Shown piece after piece: positions 51,883 to 59,992 of a DNA stretch of 64,000 nt. The notes under the pieces were generated by a model that was not told where the DNA came from, searched no databases, and saw only the letters and a list, made by a program, of their open reading frames with translations. The position numbers were made by a program, and so were the translations under genes. Source of the stretch: Bog-532 sp963828445 (GTDB taxonomy: Bacteria > Actinomycetota > Actinomycetes > Streptosporangiales > Streptosporangiaceae). Location of the stretch: NCBI GenBank assembly GCA_963828445.1, contig CAWHFP010000026.1, positions 1 to 64,000 on the forward strand, read 5' to 3'. How positions within the stretch are numbered: position 1 is the first letter of the stretch; each line of letters begins with the position of its first letter.

Positions 51883-54624
51883 ATGAACCACGTCACCGCT
51901 CTGGCGAACCGGCGTCGCGGCCGCGACTGGCCGCGACGCGATCTGGCCGTTCCGGCCCTGGTCCTCGCCCTGCAGGTGGCCGGGACGCTCGGGGAGCAGG
52001 ACCATCACCCGCTGGCTCAGCTGGGGGTGGCGGGCTGGCTGCTGCTGGCGGTCGGCCCGCTGGCCCTCACGGTCCGGCGATCCCACCCGGTGGCCGCGCT
52101 GTGGGTCGCCCTGGCCGCCACGGCGCCGCCGTTCAGCTCGTCGGCCGCCAACCTGAGCCTGGTGGTGGCGTTCTTCGGCGCCGCCACCAGCGGGCACCGG
52201 CGGGCCGCCTGGACGGCCACGGTGGCGGGCTACGTCATCGCGGTGTGGCTCGGGCCGCTGGCGTTCGGCCGACCGCGGAGCTCGCTGGAGTTCGCGCTGC
52301 TGCTGGCGGGCTGGCTGGCGGTCATGGTCACCGCGGCCGAAGCCATCCGGCTCCGCAGCGAGCGGCGGACGGTGACACGGGCCGCCCAGGAGCTGGACGA
52401 ACGCCGCCGGGCCAGCGAGGAAAGGCTGCGGATGGCCCGGGACCTGCACGACGTGATCGGGCACAACATCTCGCTGATCAGCGTGCAGGCCGCGGTGGGC
52501 CTGGACCTGATGGACTCCGACCCGGACCAGGCCCGGGCCGCGCTGAGCGCGATCAAGACCGTGTCCCGGGAGGCTCTGGACGAGCTGCGTTCGATGCTGG
52601 CCGCGCTGCGGCAGACCGGGGAGCAGGCGCCCACCGCCCCCACGCCGGGCCTGGCCCGGCTGCCCGAACTGGCCCAGCTGACCCGGGCGGCCGGCCTGCC
52701 GGTCCGGATCGAGGTGTCCGGGCCGGTCCGGACGCTGCCGGCCGCGGTCGATCTGGCCGCCTACCGCATCGTGCAGGAGTCGCTGACCAACGTGGCCCGG
52801 CACGCGGGCCCGGGCGTGGCCACGGTCCGGCTGGGTTATCGGGCCGACGGGGTGTCGGTCGAGGTCAGCGACAACGGGCGGGGGATCCCCGGTGGGCGGC
52901 TGGCCAGCGGGACCGCCAGTGGGGCCGGTAACGGGACCGGCCGGGGGACTGGCAGCGGGACTGGTCGCGGGACTGGCAGCGGGATCGCCGGCATGACCGA
53001 GCGCGCGGCCGCCCTGGGCGGGCACCTGACGGCCGGCCCGCGGGCCGGCGGCGGGTTCGTGGTGTCGGCGTGGCTGCCCGCGCCGACCGGCACTGGGACA
53101 GCCGACACCGGGATGGCCGGCACCGGGACGGCCGGTGCCGCGCCGAGCCGGAGCCGCGCCGGCCGCGACCGAGACGGCGAGCGCACCGTGATCCGGGTCC
53201 TGATCGTCGATGACCAGGCCCTGGTCCGGGCCGGTTTCCGGGCCCTGCTGAGCGCGCGGGCCGACATCGAGGTGGCCGGCGAGGCCACCGACGGAACCGA
53301 GGCCGTGGCCCAGGCCCGGGCGCTGCGGCCGGACGTGGTGCTGATGGACATCCGGATGCCGGGCCTGGATGGCCTGTCCGCGACCCGGCAGATCACCGCC
53401 GACCCTCAGCTGACCGGGGTCCGGATCCTGATCCTGACCACGTTCGAGCTGGACGAGTACCTGTTCGACGCGCTGCGGCACGGAGCCAGCGGGTTCCTGG
53501 TCAAGGACACCGAACCCGGCGACCTGGTCACCGCGGTCCGCGCGGTGGCGGCCGGGGACGCACTGATCTCCCCCGGCATGACCCGGCGGCTGGTGGCCGA
53601 GTTCGCGGCCCGGGCCAAGGAGCCCACCACCACCGCCGACCTGGCCGCGCTGACCGACCGGGAACGGGAGGTGATGGCGCTGGTGGCCGAGGGCCTGACC
53701 AACGACGAGATCGCCGGGCGGCTGTTCCTGAGCCCGGCCACAGCGCGGACTCACGTCAGCCGGGCCATGATCAAGCTCGGGGCCCGGGACCGGACCCAGC
53801 TCGTCGTGCTGGCCTACGAGAGCGGCCTGGTCCGGCCCGGCTGGCTGCGCCTGACCCGCCTGACCGGACCGGGCACCTGCGGCGCGGCCGGCCCGTCCCC
53901 GCAGGCCAGACGGTTACGATCAGCACGTGCCAGCCAACTGGGCCCGGTGGTGGTTCGCCGCGACCGCACTGTGCGCAGCCGCCGGGGTGGCGCTGAGCGT
54001 GGTCTCGGCCATCCAGACCCCGGGCCACTTCCCCACCGGTACCGAGCGGGCCTTCAACACGTTCGCGTTCTTCACCATCGAGTCCAACCTGCTGGCCGGG
54101 GCGACCGCGCTGCTGCTGGCCATCCGGCCGGACCGGTCCTCGCTGGTGTTCGGCACGTTCCGGATGATCGGGCTGGTGGCCATCACCGTCACCGGCGTGG
54201 TCTACCACGTGGCCCTGGCGGGCCTGCTGACCCTGGCCGGGCTGCACCAGCTGGCCAACCAGCTGGTCCATACGGTGGTGCCGGTGCTGACCGTGCTCGG
54301 CTGGCTGCTGGCCGGGCCCCGCGGCCAGACCACGGGCCGGGCGGCCTGGCTGGCCCCGGCGTTCCCGGTGGCCTGGCTGGCCTTCACGCTGATCCGGGGC
54401 GCGATCATCGGCTGGTACCCGTACCCGTTCATCGATGTGACCCGGCTCGGCTACGCCAAGACCGCTCTGAACTGCTTCTGGGTCTCGCTGCTGTTCCTCG
54501 GCCTGGCCGCGGGCGCGGCCGCCCTCGACGGCCGGCTGCCGGGACGGAGTCCCTGATGGCGTTCGCAGCCGGCCGGATCGGCGCTCACCAACCGCCGAGC
54601 AGGTCGTGTAGCGCCTGGGTGTAG
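51883..54624 (+). CDS. Histidine kinase joined in frame to NarL-type response regulator; reliable part ends near 53855
   Basis: Residues 1-155 hold about six hydrophobic helices. The HisKA_3 box follows (RMARDLHDVIGHNIS, H189), then the HATPase domain (DLAAYRIVQESLTNVARHAG, VSDNGRGIPGG, GIAGMTERAAALGG). A 30-residue Gly/Thr/Ser repeat (GTGRGTGSGTGRGTGS) sits in the ATP lid. No stop separates the kinase from the regulator: residue 436 (GTG at 53188) begins IRVLIVDDQALVRAGF, with the acceptor Asp in VVLMDIRMPG and a LuxR-type HTH (LTDREREVMALVAEG, TNDEIAGRLFLSPATARTHV). Normal regulators end near YESGLVRPGW (about 53850). The frame continues over the Pr6Pr gene to 54624, which I think is not real. 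Fusion or a missing stop at each junction are the options. Confidence 0.8.
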   Translation: MNHVTALANRRRGRDWPRRDLAVPALVLALQVAGTLGEQDHHPLAQLGVAGWLLLAVGPLALTVRRSHPVAALWVALAATAPPFSSSAANLSLVVAFFGAATSGHRRAAWTATVAGYVIAVWLGPLAFGRPRSSLEFALLLAGWLAVMVTAAEAIRLRSERRTVTRAAQELDERRRASEERLRMARDLHDVIGHNISLISVQAAVGLDLMDSDPDQARAALSAIKTVSREALDELRSMLAALRQTGEQAPTAPTPGLARLPELAQLTRAAGLPVRIEVSGPVRTLPAAVDLAAYRIVQESLTNVARHAGPGVATVRLGYRADGVSVEVSDNGRGIPGGRLASGTASGAGNGTGRGTGSGTGRGTGSGIAGMTERAAALGGHLTAGPRAGGGFVVSAWLPAPTGTGTADTGMAGTGTAGAAPSRSRAGRDRDGERTVIRVLIVDDQALVRAGFRALLSARADIEVAGEATDGTEAVAQARALRPDVVLMDIRMPGLDGLSATRQITADPQLTGVRILILTTFELDEYLFDALRHGASGFLVKDTEPGDLVTAVRAVAAGDALISPGMTRRLVAEFAARAKEPTTTADLAALTDREREVMALVAEGLTNDEIAGRLFLSPATARTHVSRAMIKLGARDRTQLVVLAYESGLVRPGWLRLTRLTGPGTCGAAGPSPQARRLRSARASQLGPVVVRRDRTVRSRRGGAERGLGHPDPGPLPHRYRAGLQHVRVLHHRVQPAGRGDRAAAGHPAGPVLAGVRHVPDDRAGGHHRHRRGLPRGPGGPADPGRAAPAGQPAGPYGGAGADRARLAAGRAPRPDHGPGGLAGPGVPGGLAGLHADPGRDHRLVPVPVHRCDPARLRQDRSELLLGLAAVPRPGRGRGRPRRPAAGTESLMAFAAGRIGAHQPPSRSCSAWV
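53927..54556 (+). CDS. Pr6Pr-family membrane protein
   Basis: 209 residues, six predicted transmembrane helices; the family features are the start WARWWFAATALCAAAGVALSV, FNTFAFFTIESNLLAG, VVYHVALAG and the end FTLIRGAIIGWYPYPFIDVTRLGYAKTALNCFW. Named for its six helices with conserved Pro residues; function is unknown. GTG at 53927 with no obvious ribosome site, which fits translational coupling to the response regulator. Confidence 0.85.
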   Translation: MPANWARWWFAATALCAAAGVALSVVSAIQTPGHFPTGTERAFNTFAFFTIESNLLAGATALLLAIRPDRSSLVFGTFRMIGLVAITVTGVVYHVALAGLLTLAGLHQLANQLVHTVVPVLTVLGWLLAGPRGQTTGRAAWLAPAFPVAWLAFTLIRGAIIGWYPYPFIDVTRLGYAKTALNCFWVSLLFLGLAAGAAALDGRLPGRSP

Positions 54625-54884
54625 GTGCCGAGGGCCGCCCGGCCGCGGCCGGTCAGGGCGACCGTGGTCTTCGGGGCGGACCCGTTTCTGGTCTTCTCGC
54701 TGCTGAGGTAGCAAGCGTCTTCGAGCTTGCGCAGCTGGCTGATCAGGTTGCCGGGGGTCAGCGCCAGCAGGTCCTGTAGCCGGGTGAAGGACAGGGTGTC
54801 GCCGTCGGGCAGGGCCGCCAGGGTGGCGACGATCCGCAGCCGGGTCGGGACGTGGATCAGCGGGTCAAGTCCGTCGTCGTTCAT
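54585..54884 (-). CDS. Winged-helix transcriptional regulator (MarR/HTH_34-like)
   Basis: 99 residues forming one winged helix: DPLIHVPTRLRIVATLAALPDGDTLSF, LLALTPGNLISQLRKLEDACYLS, KTTVALTGRGRAAL. This compact type usually represses its neighbouring membrane-protein gene. The ATG at 54884 lies 9 bp behind the membrane protein gene at 54894-55523, in one operon, and repeats in the upstream promoter (55548-55616) are candidate binding sites. Confidence 0.88.
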   Translation of the reverse strand: MNDDGLDPLIHVPTRLRIVATLAALPDGDTLSFTRLQDLLALTPGNLISQLRKLEDACYLSSEKTRNGSAPKTTVALTGRGRAALGTYTQALHDLLGGW

Positions 54885-54893
54885 CGCGTGCTC

Positions 54894-55523
54894 TCAGCCG
54901 CGCTGTCGCCAGGCGATGGCGGCGTCGCCGAGGAGCGTGAGGCACAGGCCCACGGCGGCGACCGCCCACGACCCGGCCGGTCCCGCGAACGCGCCCACGA
55001 CGCCGGTGACGATGATGGCCAGGCCGGTGGCGAGCCCGCGCCGGTTGGCCCGCAGCGCCGAGATGACGGCCCAGACCAGGCCGGGGACCACCAGTACCGA
55101 GGTCGGGTAGGCGGCGAAGCTCACCCCGGAGCCGTCCAGCCCCACCATGAGCAGGACCGCGACCACGAAGGCCAGCGCCAGTGCGATGATCTCGCCCTGG
55201 CTGAACCGGGAGCGCCCGCTCACGCCGGCGATCGCATGCCGGCGAACGCCGACCGTGGCCGTGAAGTTGAGCACGATGAACGCGATCAGGACCGGGATGT
55301 CGGCGGCGGTCGGTCCCCGGTAGGGGTGCTGCCCGCGGACCGAGAGCCAGATCGCGCCCAGCGCGGCCAGCACCATGACCGCCCTGGTCGCCAGCAGCCA
55401 CGGTGGTGACGGCTGGAACTGGCGCCGGGCCTGCCGGGTGGTGTGGTCCAGCAGGGTGGCGGCCTGCTCGGCGTCGAAGGTGCCGCCGGGGCCGGCGGCA
55501 GCGGGGTCGGGTGTGTGGTTCAT
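54894..55523 (-). CDS. Membrane protein paired with the winged-helix regulator
   Basis: 209 residues; acidic-to-basic cytoplasmic N-terminus (EQAATLLDHTTRQARRQFQPSPP), then six hydrophobic helices (LLATRAVMVLAALGAIWLSV, DIPVLIAFIVLNFTATVGV, IIALALAFVVAVLLMVGL, TSVLVVPGLVWAVISAL, LAIIVTGVVGAFAG, WAVAAVGLCLTLLGDAAI). No function is known. The ATG at 55523 has GGGAG 5 nt upstream. First gene of the operon with the regulator. Confidence 0.82.
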   Translation of the reverse strand: MNHTPDPAAAGPGGTFDAEQAATLLDHTTRQARRQFQPSPPWLLATRAVMVLAALGAIWLSVRGQHPYRGPTAADIPVLIAFIVLNFTATVGVRRHAIAGVSGRSRFSQGEIIALALAFVVAVLLMVGLDGSGVSFAAYPTSVLVVPGLVWAVISALRANRRGLATGLAIIVTGVVGAFAGPAGSWAVAAVGLCLTLLGDAAIAWRQRG

Positions 55524-55547
55524 GGTGTCTCCCTTCATCGACTCTAT

Positions 55548-55616
55548 GCCATAAAGTAAACGAAGCTTTGCGTGGCAAAGTCAAGGGGTTGAGCCATAAA
55601 CTTTGCGACATAAAGC
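55548..55616 (-). promoter_or_regulatory. AT-rich promoter with CATAAA repeats for the membrane protein/regulator operon
   Basis: On the minus strand TTGACT (complement of 55579-55584), 18 nt, TTTACT (complement of 55555-55560). On the plus strand GCCATAAA occurs at 55548-55555 and 55593-55600 and ACATAAA at 55609-55615, and CTTTG-N5-CAAAG (55566-55580) forms a dyad between the promoter boxes. This is a plausible autoregulatory site for the winged-helix protein. Confidence 0.5.
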
Positions 55617-55647
55617 TGGACCGCGGCAGATCGGAGCGCCATGCCCC

Positions 55648-55867
55648 GCCCGGCGTGGCAGGGCCCGGCGTGGCAGGGCCCGGTCTAGCAGGGCCCGGCG
55701 TGGCAGGCAGCAGGCCGTTACGGCAGGCCTGCAGGCGCGGCAGGCCCGTCGCGGCAGGCCGGCGCGGCGCGGACCTGGCGGCGGACAGAAGCGACGCGGC
55801 ACGTCCGGCAGGCCCGTCGCGGCAGACCGGAGTGGCAGGCCGGCGCGGCGCGGACCCGGCGGCGGAC
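55648..55867. repeat. GC-rich tandem and direct repeats
   Basis: Four 15-bp copies of GCCCGGCGTGGCAGG (55648-55707, third copy with three changes), then longer direct repeats: GGCAGGCCCGTCGCGGCA at 55739 and 55807, and a 34-bp unit at 55753-55786 repeated at 55834-55867 with one change. Further GCCAGCCGGAGCGACCGC copies follow near 55930 and 55970. The stretch 55620-56160 holds no convincing gene; the open frames are Arg/Gly/Ala noise. Confidence 0.85.
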
Positions 55868-56163
55868 GGCCGGAGCGACGCGCACAACCCAGCCACGGGC
55901 CAGCCCGACCGGCGCGCCACAGGCCGGCCGCGGCCAGCCGGAGCGACCGCGACGACCGCGGGCCAGCCGGAGCGACCGCCCCGGGTACTTGTGTGCAGAA
56001 ACTGCTGCTACCACAGCATGAATTGCTCACTTTCCTCGGCCAGCCTGGGAGCAGGGGGCGCCCTTGAAGGCAGGAGCCGCCCTGAAAACCGGAGCCCGCC
56101 CGTACGCAGTGGGAGTGAAGGCGCGCAGGCCCAGCTCGCGCCGGGCCTCGGCCCGCAACAGCC

Positions 56164-57363
56164 TCAGTCGGTGCGCCCCCGGCTGGCCCGCTCGCGGACG
56201 GCCAGGGCCTGGTTGGCCAGTGCGGCCTGGCGGGCCAGTTGCGGGGTCATCCAGGCGAGCATCGGACGCTCCGCCTCCCGCCAGGCCTTGGCGTCGTGCG
56301 ACGCGCCCGGGATCAGCACCAGCGGCACGTTGGGCTGGTAGAGCTGGAGCTCCTGCCGGAAGCTCTTGGCGGCCCGGACGGCCGACCCGTCCTGGGCGCC
56401 CGCGGACAGGAAGAACTGCGGGATCAGGGTGCCCGCAGGCAGGTGGGCGATGTACTCATCCGGCGTGTTCTTGGCCTTCAGCGCCGGATTCCCCCGGAAC
56501 GGCAGGGTGTAGATCGCGGGGCCGCCGAGCTTACGGTGCCGCGGTGACAGGTTGTCGAGCGGGGCGAAGTACCCGCTCATCGAGCCGGCGTCGCCGAACC
56601 GGTTGGGGTACTGCAGGGCCAGGTTGGCCGCGCAGAAGCCGCCCTCGGACAGACCGGCCACCCCCCAGGCCTTGCCCGGCGGCTGGACGCGGTAGCTGGC
56701 GGCCACGAAGTCGGGCACGTCTTCGGCCACGTAGGTCGCGTCCCGGGCACCCCCGACCGCGTTGAGGCACTGCAGCGAGTACTGCTTGCCGCCGTCGGTG
56801 TCCGGCAGCACCAGCACCACTGGGTCGGCCTTGCCGGTCGCGACCATGTCGTCCAGCGTGGGCAGCACGTTCAGCGGGTCGACCCACTGCTCGGGCGAGC
56901 CGGGCGAACCGTGCAGCAGTTCGATGGCCGGGAACCGGTAGCTGGCGTACCGGGACTGGAAGTATTGCGGCGGCAGGTAGATATAGGCGGTCCGGGAGAT
57001 CCCGCTCAGCTTGCCGCCGATCACCGTTTCGAACAAATAACCGGTCTGGGCCGCCTCGGCCCGGGCCTCCGGCGAAAGCCCGAGGCGGCTGATTGTGTTG
57101 CCGTTCTTATTGCCCAGGTGCGGAGCCTGAGGCAGGTTGTTCACGCCCTGGTTGGTGAAGTCGGCGGTGATCGCGCCCCAGGTTTGGTAGTAGTCGTAGT
57201 ACTTGTTGACCGCCGCGACCCCGAAAAGCATCGCCGGGATAAACGCCAGGCCGCCCGCTACCACGCGGAACACAATTTGCTTGGCCTTGGCCAGCCACAG
57301 GAGCAGGGCACCGAAAGCGATCAGCAAAGCCAGAAAAAAGAAGATCCCCTGCGGTTCAAACAT
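56164..57363 (-). CDS. Membrane-anchored alpha/beta-hydrolase (esterase D / mycolyltransferase-like)
   Basis: 399 residues. Two or three N-terminal helices (GIFFFLALLIAFGALLLWLA, VVAGGLAFIPAMLFGVAAV) place the enzyme outside the cell. The catalytic part resembles putative esterase PF00756: YIYLPPQYF, FPAIELLHGSPGSPEQW, DGGKQYSLQCLNA, nucleophile elbow GLSEGGFCA, FLSAGAQDGS and the final His in PGASHDAKAW. Possible acyl transfer or ester cleavage at the cell envelope. The ATG at 57363 has GAGGTG upstream. Confidence 0.87.
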   Translation of the reverse strand: MFEPQGIFFFLALLIAFGALLLWLAKAKQIVFRVVAGGLAFIPAMLFGVAAVNKYYDYYQTWGAITADFTNQGVNNLPQAPHLGNKNGNTISRLGLSPEARAEAAQTGYLFETVIGGKLSGISRTAYIYLPPQYFQSRYASYRFPAIELLHGSPGSPEQWVDPLNVLPTLDDMVATGKADPVVLVLPDTDGGKQYSLQCLNAVGGARDATYVAEDVPDFVAASYRVQPPGKAWGVAGLSEGGFCAANLALQYPNRFGDAGSMSGYFAPLDNLSPRHRKLGGPAIYTLPFRGNPALKAKNTPDEYIAHLPAGTLIPQFFLSAGAQDGSAVRAAKSFRQELQLYQPNVPLVLIPGASHDAKAWREAERPMLAWMTPQLARQAALANQALAVRERASRGRTD

Positions 57364-57461
57364 ATGTTCACCTCGCGGGGTTGACCTGCCCTCCGACCAG
57401 CGGGACGCGACGGACGCGCGCACGCCGCAGGTCAGGCCATGACGCCCCCGTCAGTCCTGCT

Positions 57462-57551
57462 TGGCGGTGGAGGTGGGATTTGAACCCACGGAGAGGTTGC
57501 CCCCTCACACGCTTTCGAGGCGTGCGCGCTCGGCCACTACGCGACTCCACC
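57462..57551 (-). tRNA. tRNA-Ser (anticodon CGA)
   Basis: Minus strand, acceptor GGTGGAG/CTCCACC, discriminator G and encoded CCA (57462-57464). Anticodon stem-loop CACGC-CTCGAAA-GCGTG, long variable arm (TGAGGGGGCAACCTCT), T arm GTGGG-TTCAAAT-CCCAC. Confidence 0.96.
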
Positions 57552-57601
57552 GCGGGAGAGCTTACCCGACCTGGCGACCCTCCGCACACGGGTAAAGCTG
57601 G

Positions 57602-58084
57602 TCACCGGCGGCCGGCGAAGAAGTCCCGTAGCAGGGCACCGCAGTCGTCGGCCAGCACGCCCCGGATCACCTCGGGCCGGTGGGCCAGGCGGCGGTCCCG
57701 GACCACGTCCCACAGCGAGCCCACCGCGCCCGCCTTGGCGTCGTCGGCCCCGTAGACCAGCCGGTCCAGGCGGGCCTGGGTCACCGCCCCGGCGCACATC
57801 GGGCACGGTTCCAGGGTCACCACCAGCGTGCAGCCGGCCAGGCGCCAACCACCGCGGCGGCGGGCGGCGGCCCGGATGGCCAGCAGCTCGGCGTGCGCGG
57901 TGGGATCCTGGTCGGCCTCGCGGCGGTTGGCGGCCCGGCTCAGCTCGGCACCGGCCTCGTCCAGCACCACCGCCCCGACCGGCACGTCCGCGGTCCCGGG
58001 GTCCGGTGTGGCCGCCGCGGCGGCCGCCACGACCAGGGCCTGCCGCATCGCGGGCTCGAACTGGGCCTCGTACCCGGTGCTCAT
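57602..58084 (-). CDS. tadA: tRNA-specific adenosine deaminase
   Basis: Converts A34 to inosine in tRNA-Arg(ACG). 160 residues. Zinc/catalytic motifs: H64 and E66 (PTAHAELLAI), C94 and C97 (LEPCPMCAGA); also VPVGAVVLDEAG and the tail GVLADDCGALLRDFFAGRR typical of TadA. ATG at 58084. It follows the TadA-associated gene by 19 bp, as in other actinobacteria. Confidence 0.95.
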   Translation of the reverse strand: MSTGYEAQFEPAMRQALVVAAAAAATPDPGTADVPVGAVVLDEAGAELSRAANRREADQDPTAHAELLAIRAAARRRGGWRLAGCTLVVTLEPCPMCAGAVTQARLDRLVYGADDAKAGAVGSLWDVVRDRRLAHRPEVIRGVLADDCGALLRDFFAGRR

Positions 58085-58103
58085 GACCCGGCGCCCACGC
58101 GGG

Positions 58104-58598
58104 TCAGGGCCCGAGCGCGACCTCGAGCGCCCGCTCCATCGGCTCGCGGAACTTGAGCCGCCCGGCGATACTGGCCACCGCCTCGTCCGGGAACAGGTCG
58201 AGGTCCCCGGCGATGGCGCACAGTTCCCATTCCTCCAGCCCCATGTCGGCGAAGATGGACAGGTCGCCCGCTGGCAGCACCTGGTCCAGGTCCTCGTCGT
58301 CCGGCACCGGGATGTCCAGCAGGCGCAGCGCCTGCTCGGCCAGCGGCCAGTCGGCCGCCGCCGTCACGTCGGACAGGAAGACCGAGACCTCCGCGCCCAT
58401 CAGCCGGACCGCGATGAAGAAATCGTCACCGACCCCGACGAAGCCGATCGTGCCGGCCGTACTCGGCTGCTGCCGCAGCGTGTGGATGAGGCCACTGAGG
58501 TCCTCGGTCAGCACTGCCGGCAGCACCTCGGCTTCCCACCGTTCATCGTCCCGGTAGGCGACGACGGCGAAATCAGTGGCGCTCTCGGTCATCGTCAT
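58104..58598 (-). CDS. tRNA adenosine deaminase-associated protein
   Basis: 164 residues, acidic. The family is recognised from FAVVAYRDDERWEAEVLPAVLTEDLSGLIHTLRQQPSTAGTIGFV (split across residues 9-53), DFFIAVR and DLSIFADMGLEEWELCAIAGD. It is found next to tadA in actinobacteria; its function is not established. Start ATG at 58598 with AGGA about 10 nt upstream; a second ATG lies at 58592. Confidence 0.9.
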   Translation of the reverse strand: MTMTESATDFAVVAYRDDERWEAEVLPAVLTEDLSGLIHTLRQQPSTAGTIGFVGVGDDFFIAVRLMGAEVSVFLSDVTAAADWPLAEQALRLLDIPVPDDEDLDQVLPAGDLSIFADMGLEEWELCAIAGDLDLFPDEAVASIAGRLKFREPMERALEVALGP

Positions 58599-59085
58599 CA
58601 CGCAAAGATCCTGTGCACAGGGGGAATGCTGCCAGATGGCGGGTCCGCAAACCGCGAAACCGCCGATTCGGTATACCGGCAGCATCCGGCCTGATCGCGC
58701 CGGGGGCAACCCCGGTGGTGGCGGCTGGCCGGTCCGGCCATGGATACCGCACCATCCGGTCACATTTCTGTGGGCCTGACGGAGCCGGTCACCCCCGCCG
58801 GGCCTGACCGCCCCGTCCGGCGGTCCAGCCGGCCGGCCCCGCTCCGAAGGCCGGAGGCGGGCCGCCACGCCGGCCATCCGACATTCGACTGAATCAGGAG
58901 CAATGGTGGCAAAGTGGTAGGCCCTGCCCGGCGTGTCCGGCGGGCAGGCACCCGCTCAATCTCACCCGCGAGTCCGGTAGCTACGTGCCCCATCGTCAGC
59001 TCGGCACCCGTCTGGCCGCTCCGCCGGCCGGGTACCCGCCCGGCCGCACCGCCGGCCCGGCCAGTAGGGTTACATTGAGTAATCA
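58599..59085. other. Intergenic region, about 490 bp, no gene seen
   Basis: GC-rich with a weak hairpin (CTGCCC...GGGCAG near 58922-58948). Short open frames lack ribosome sites and family motifs. The AT-rich end (59070-59115) holds the promoter of the small membrane protein. Confidence 0.5.
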
Positions 59086-59114
59086 TTGGTAAGCGAAGCA
59101 CCGTAGGTTAAGCT
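59086..59114 (+). promoter_or_regulatory. Candidate promoter of the small membrane protein operon
   Basis: TTGGTA (59086-59091), 17 nt, TAAGCT (59109-59114), 46 bp before the GTG at 59161. Confidence 0.5.
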
Positions 59115-59160
59115 ATGGTGGCGATAAAAGTGGACTGGGCAAGTGTCCAGGGAGGCACAC

Positions 59161-59316
59161 GTGAAACCGAAGCAGCTCCTCGGCTATGCGGCGATCGCCT
59201 TCGTGCTGTTTTTTGTGATCAAAGATCCAGCGGGTGCTGCACACGTTGTCAGCAATATCGGCAACTTTCTCTCTTCGGTAGCCCGCGGATTCACTGATTT
59301 CTTCAACTCACTGTGA
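59161..59316 (+). CDS. Small membrane protein, 51 residues
   Basis: GTG at 59161 with a perfect GGGAGG 5 nt upstream. The product has a basic start (KPKQLLGYAA), one transmembrane helix (IAFVLFFVI) and an amphipathic tail (VSNIGNFLSSVARGFTDFF, stop at 59314). Codon use (TTT, ATC, AAA, TCA) is less GC-rich than the neighbours but the frame, promoter and ribosome site are convincing. It lies 31 bp before the PH-domain gene, and I recall similar small proteins beside PH-domain genes in other actinobacteria. Function unknown. Confidence 0.85.
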   Translation: MKPKQLLGYAAIAFVLFFVIKDPAGAAHVVSNIGNFLSSVARGFTDFFNSL

Positions 59317-59347
59317 GCTGCCTTACATCTAACGTTCAGGCGGCATT

Positions 59348-59884
59348 ATGAGGCTCGTGCCGGGGACCGACACCGTTCCCAACGCGGTCAACAAATACCT
59401 TTTGCCGCATGAGCATCAGGTAATTACGGTTCGCAAGCATCCGGCCGTCCTGCTCAAGCCCATCCTCATCGTGCTGCTCGGCTTGGTCATCGCCGCCGTC
59501 ATCAGCACCACAATCGCCCGGCACGAGGCCGGGGTGGTCGGCTTCGTGTGGATCGCCTGGCTGATTCTGCTGCTGTACCTGGTGGGCAAGGTCATCGAGT
59601 GGTCGCAGGACTACTTCATCGTGACCTCACGCCGCATGCTGCTGGCCACCGGCGTGGTCACCCGCAAGGTGGCCATGATGCCGCTGGTCAAGGTCACGGA
59701 CATGAGCTTCCAGCGCTCCACCCTCGGGCGGCTGCTCGGATACGGTGAGTTCATTCTGGAGTCGGCCGGCCAGGACCAGGCCCTGCGCGTGGTCGACCAC
59801 CTGCCGTACCCCGAGCAGCTGTACCTCGAGGTCTGCGGCCTGATCTTCCCCGGTAAGGCCGAAAGCGACGACGACGACCTCTGA
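59348..59884 (+). CDS. PH domain-containing membrane protein (YdbS-like)
   Basis: 178 residues. Two transmembrane helices (PILIVLLGLVIAAVISTTI, VVGFVWIAWLILLLYLVGKVIEW) followed by a bacterial PH domain (bPH2): QDYFIVTSRRMLLATGVVTRKVAMMPLVKVTDMSFQRS, LGRLLGYGEFILESAGQDQALRVVDHLPYPEQLY. The acidic tail ESDDDDL is typical. Function unknown. It should form an operon with the small membrane protein upstream. Confidence 0.9.
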   Translation: MRLVPGTDTVPNAVNKYLLPHEHQVITVRKHPAVLLKPILIVLLGLVIAAVISTTIARHEAGVVGFVWIAWLILLLYLVGKVIEWSQDYFIVTSRRMLLATGVVTRKVAMMPLVKVTDMSFQRSTLGRLLGYGEFILESAGQDQALRVVDHLPYPEQLYLEVCGLIFPGKAESDDDDL

Positions 59885-59913
59885 ACCAGGGCGTCGTCCC
59901 CCTTCCCCGGGGT

Positions 59914-59949
59914 TCGTGCGATCGGATGACGTGTCGTCCGATCGCACGA
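59914..59949. terminator. Bidirectional hairpin between convergent genes
   Basis: A perfect 13-bp stem TCGTGCGATCGGA/TCCGATCGCACGA (59914-59926 with 59937-59949) with a 10-nt loop, between the PH-domain gene and the convergent DMT transporter gene. Confidence 0.75.
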
Positions 59950-59992
59950 GTCTGCCCGGGACCCGCGCCGCGCCGTCGGCGCGTCCGCCCGC

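Noticed and set aside
53856..54624. C-terminal extension of the kinase-regulator frame
   Set aside because: It overlaps the whole Pr6Pr membrane protein gene, which has clear family features, and reads as low-complexity noise.
55603..56067. 154-codon plus-strand open frame
   Set aside because: Consists of translated GC-rich repeats (Arg/Gly/Ala/Pro) with no ribosome site or homology.
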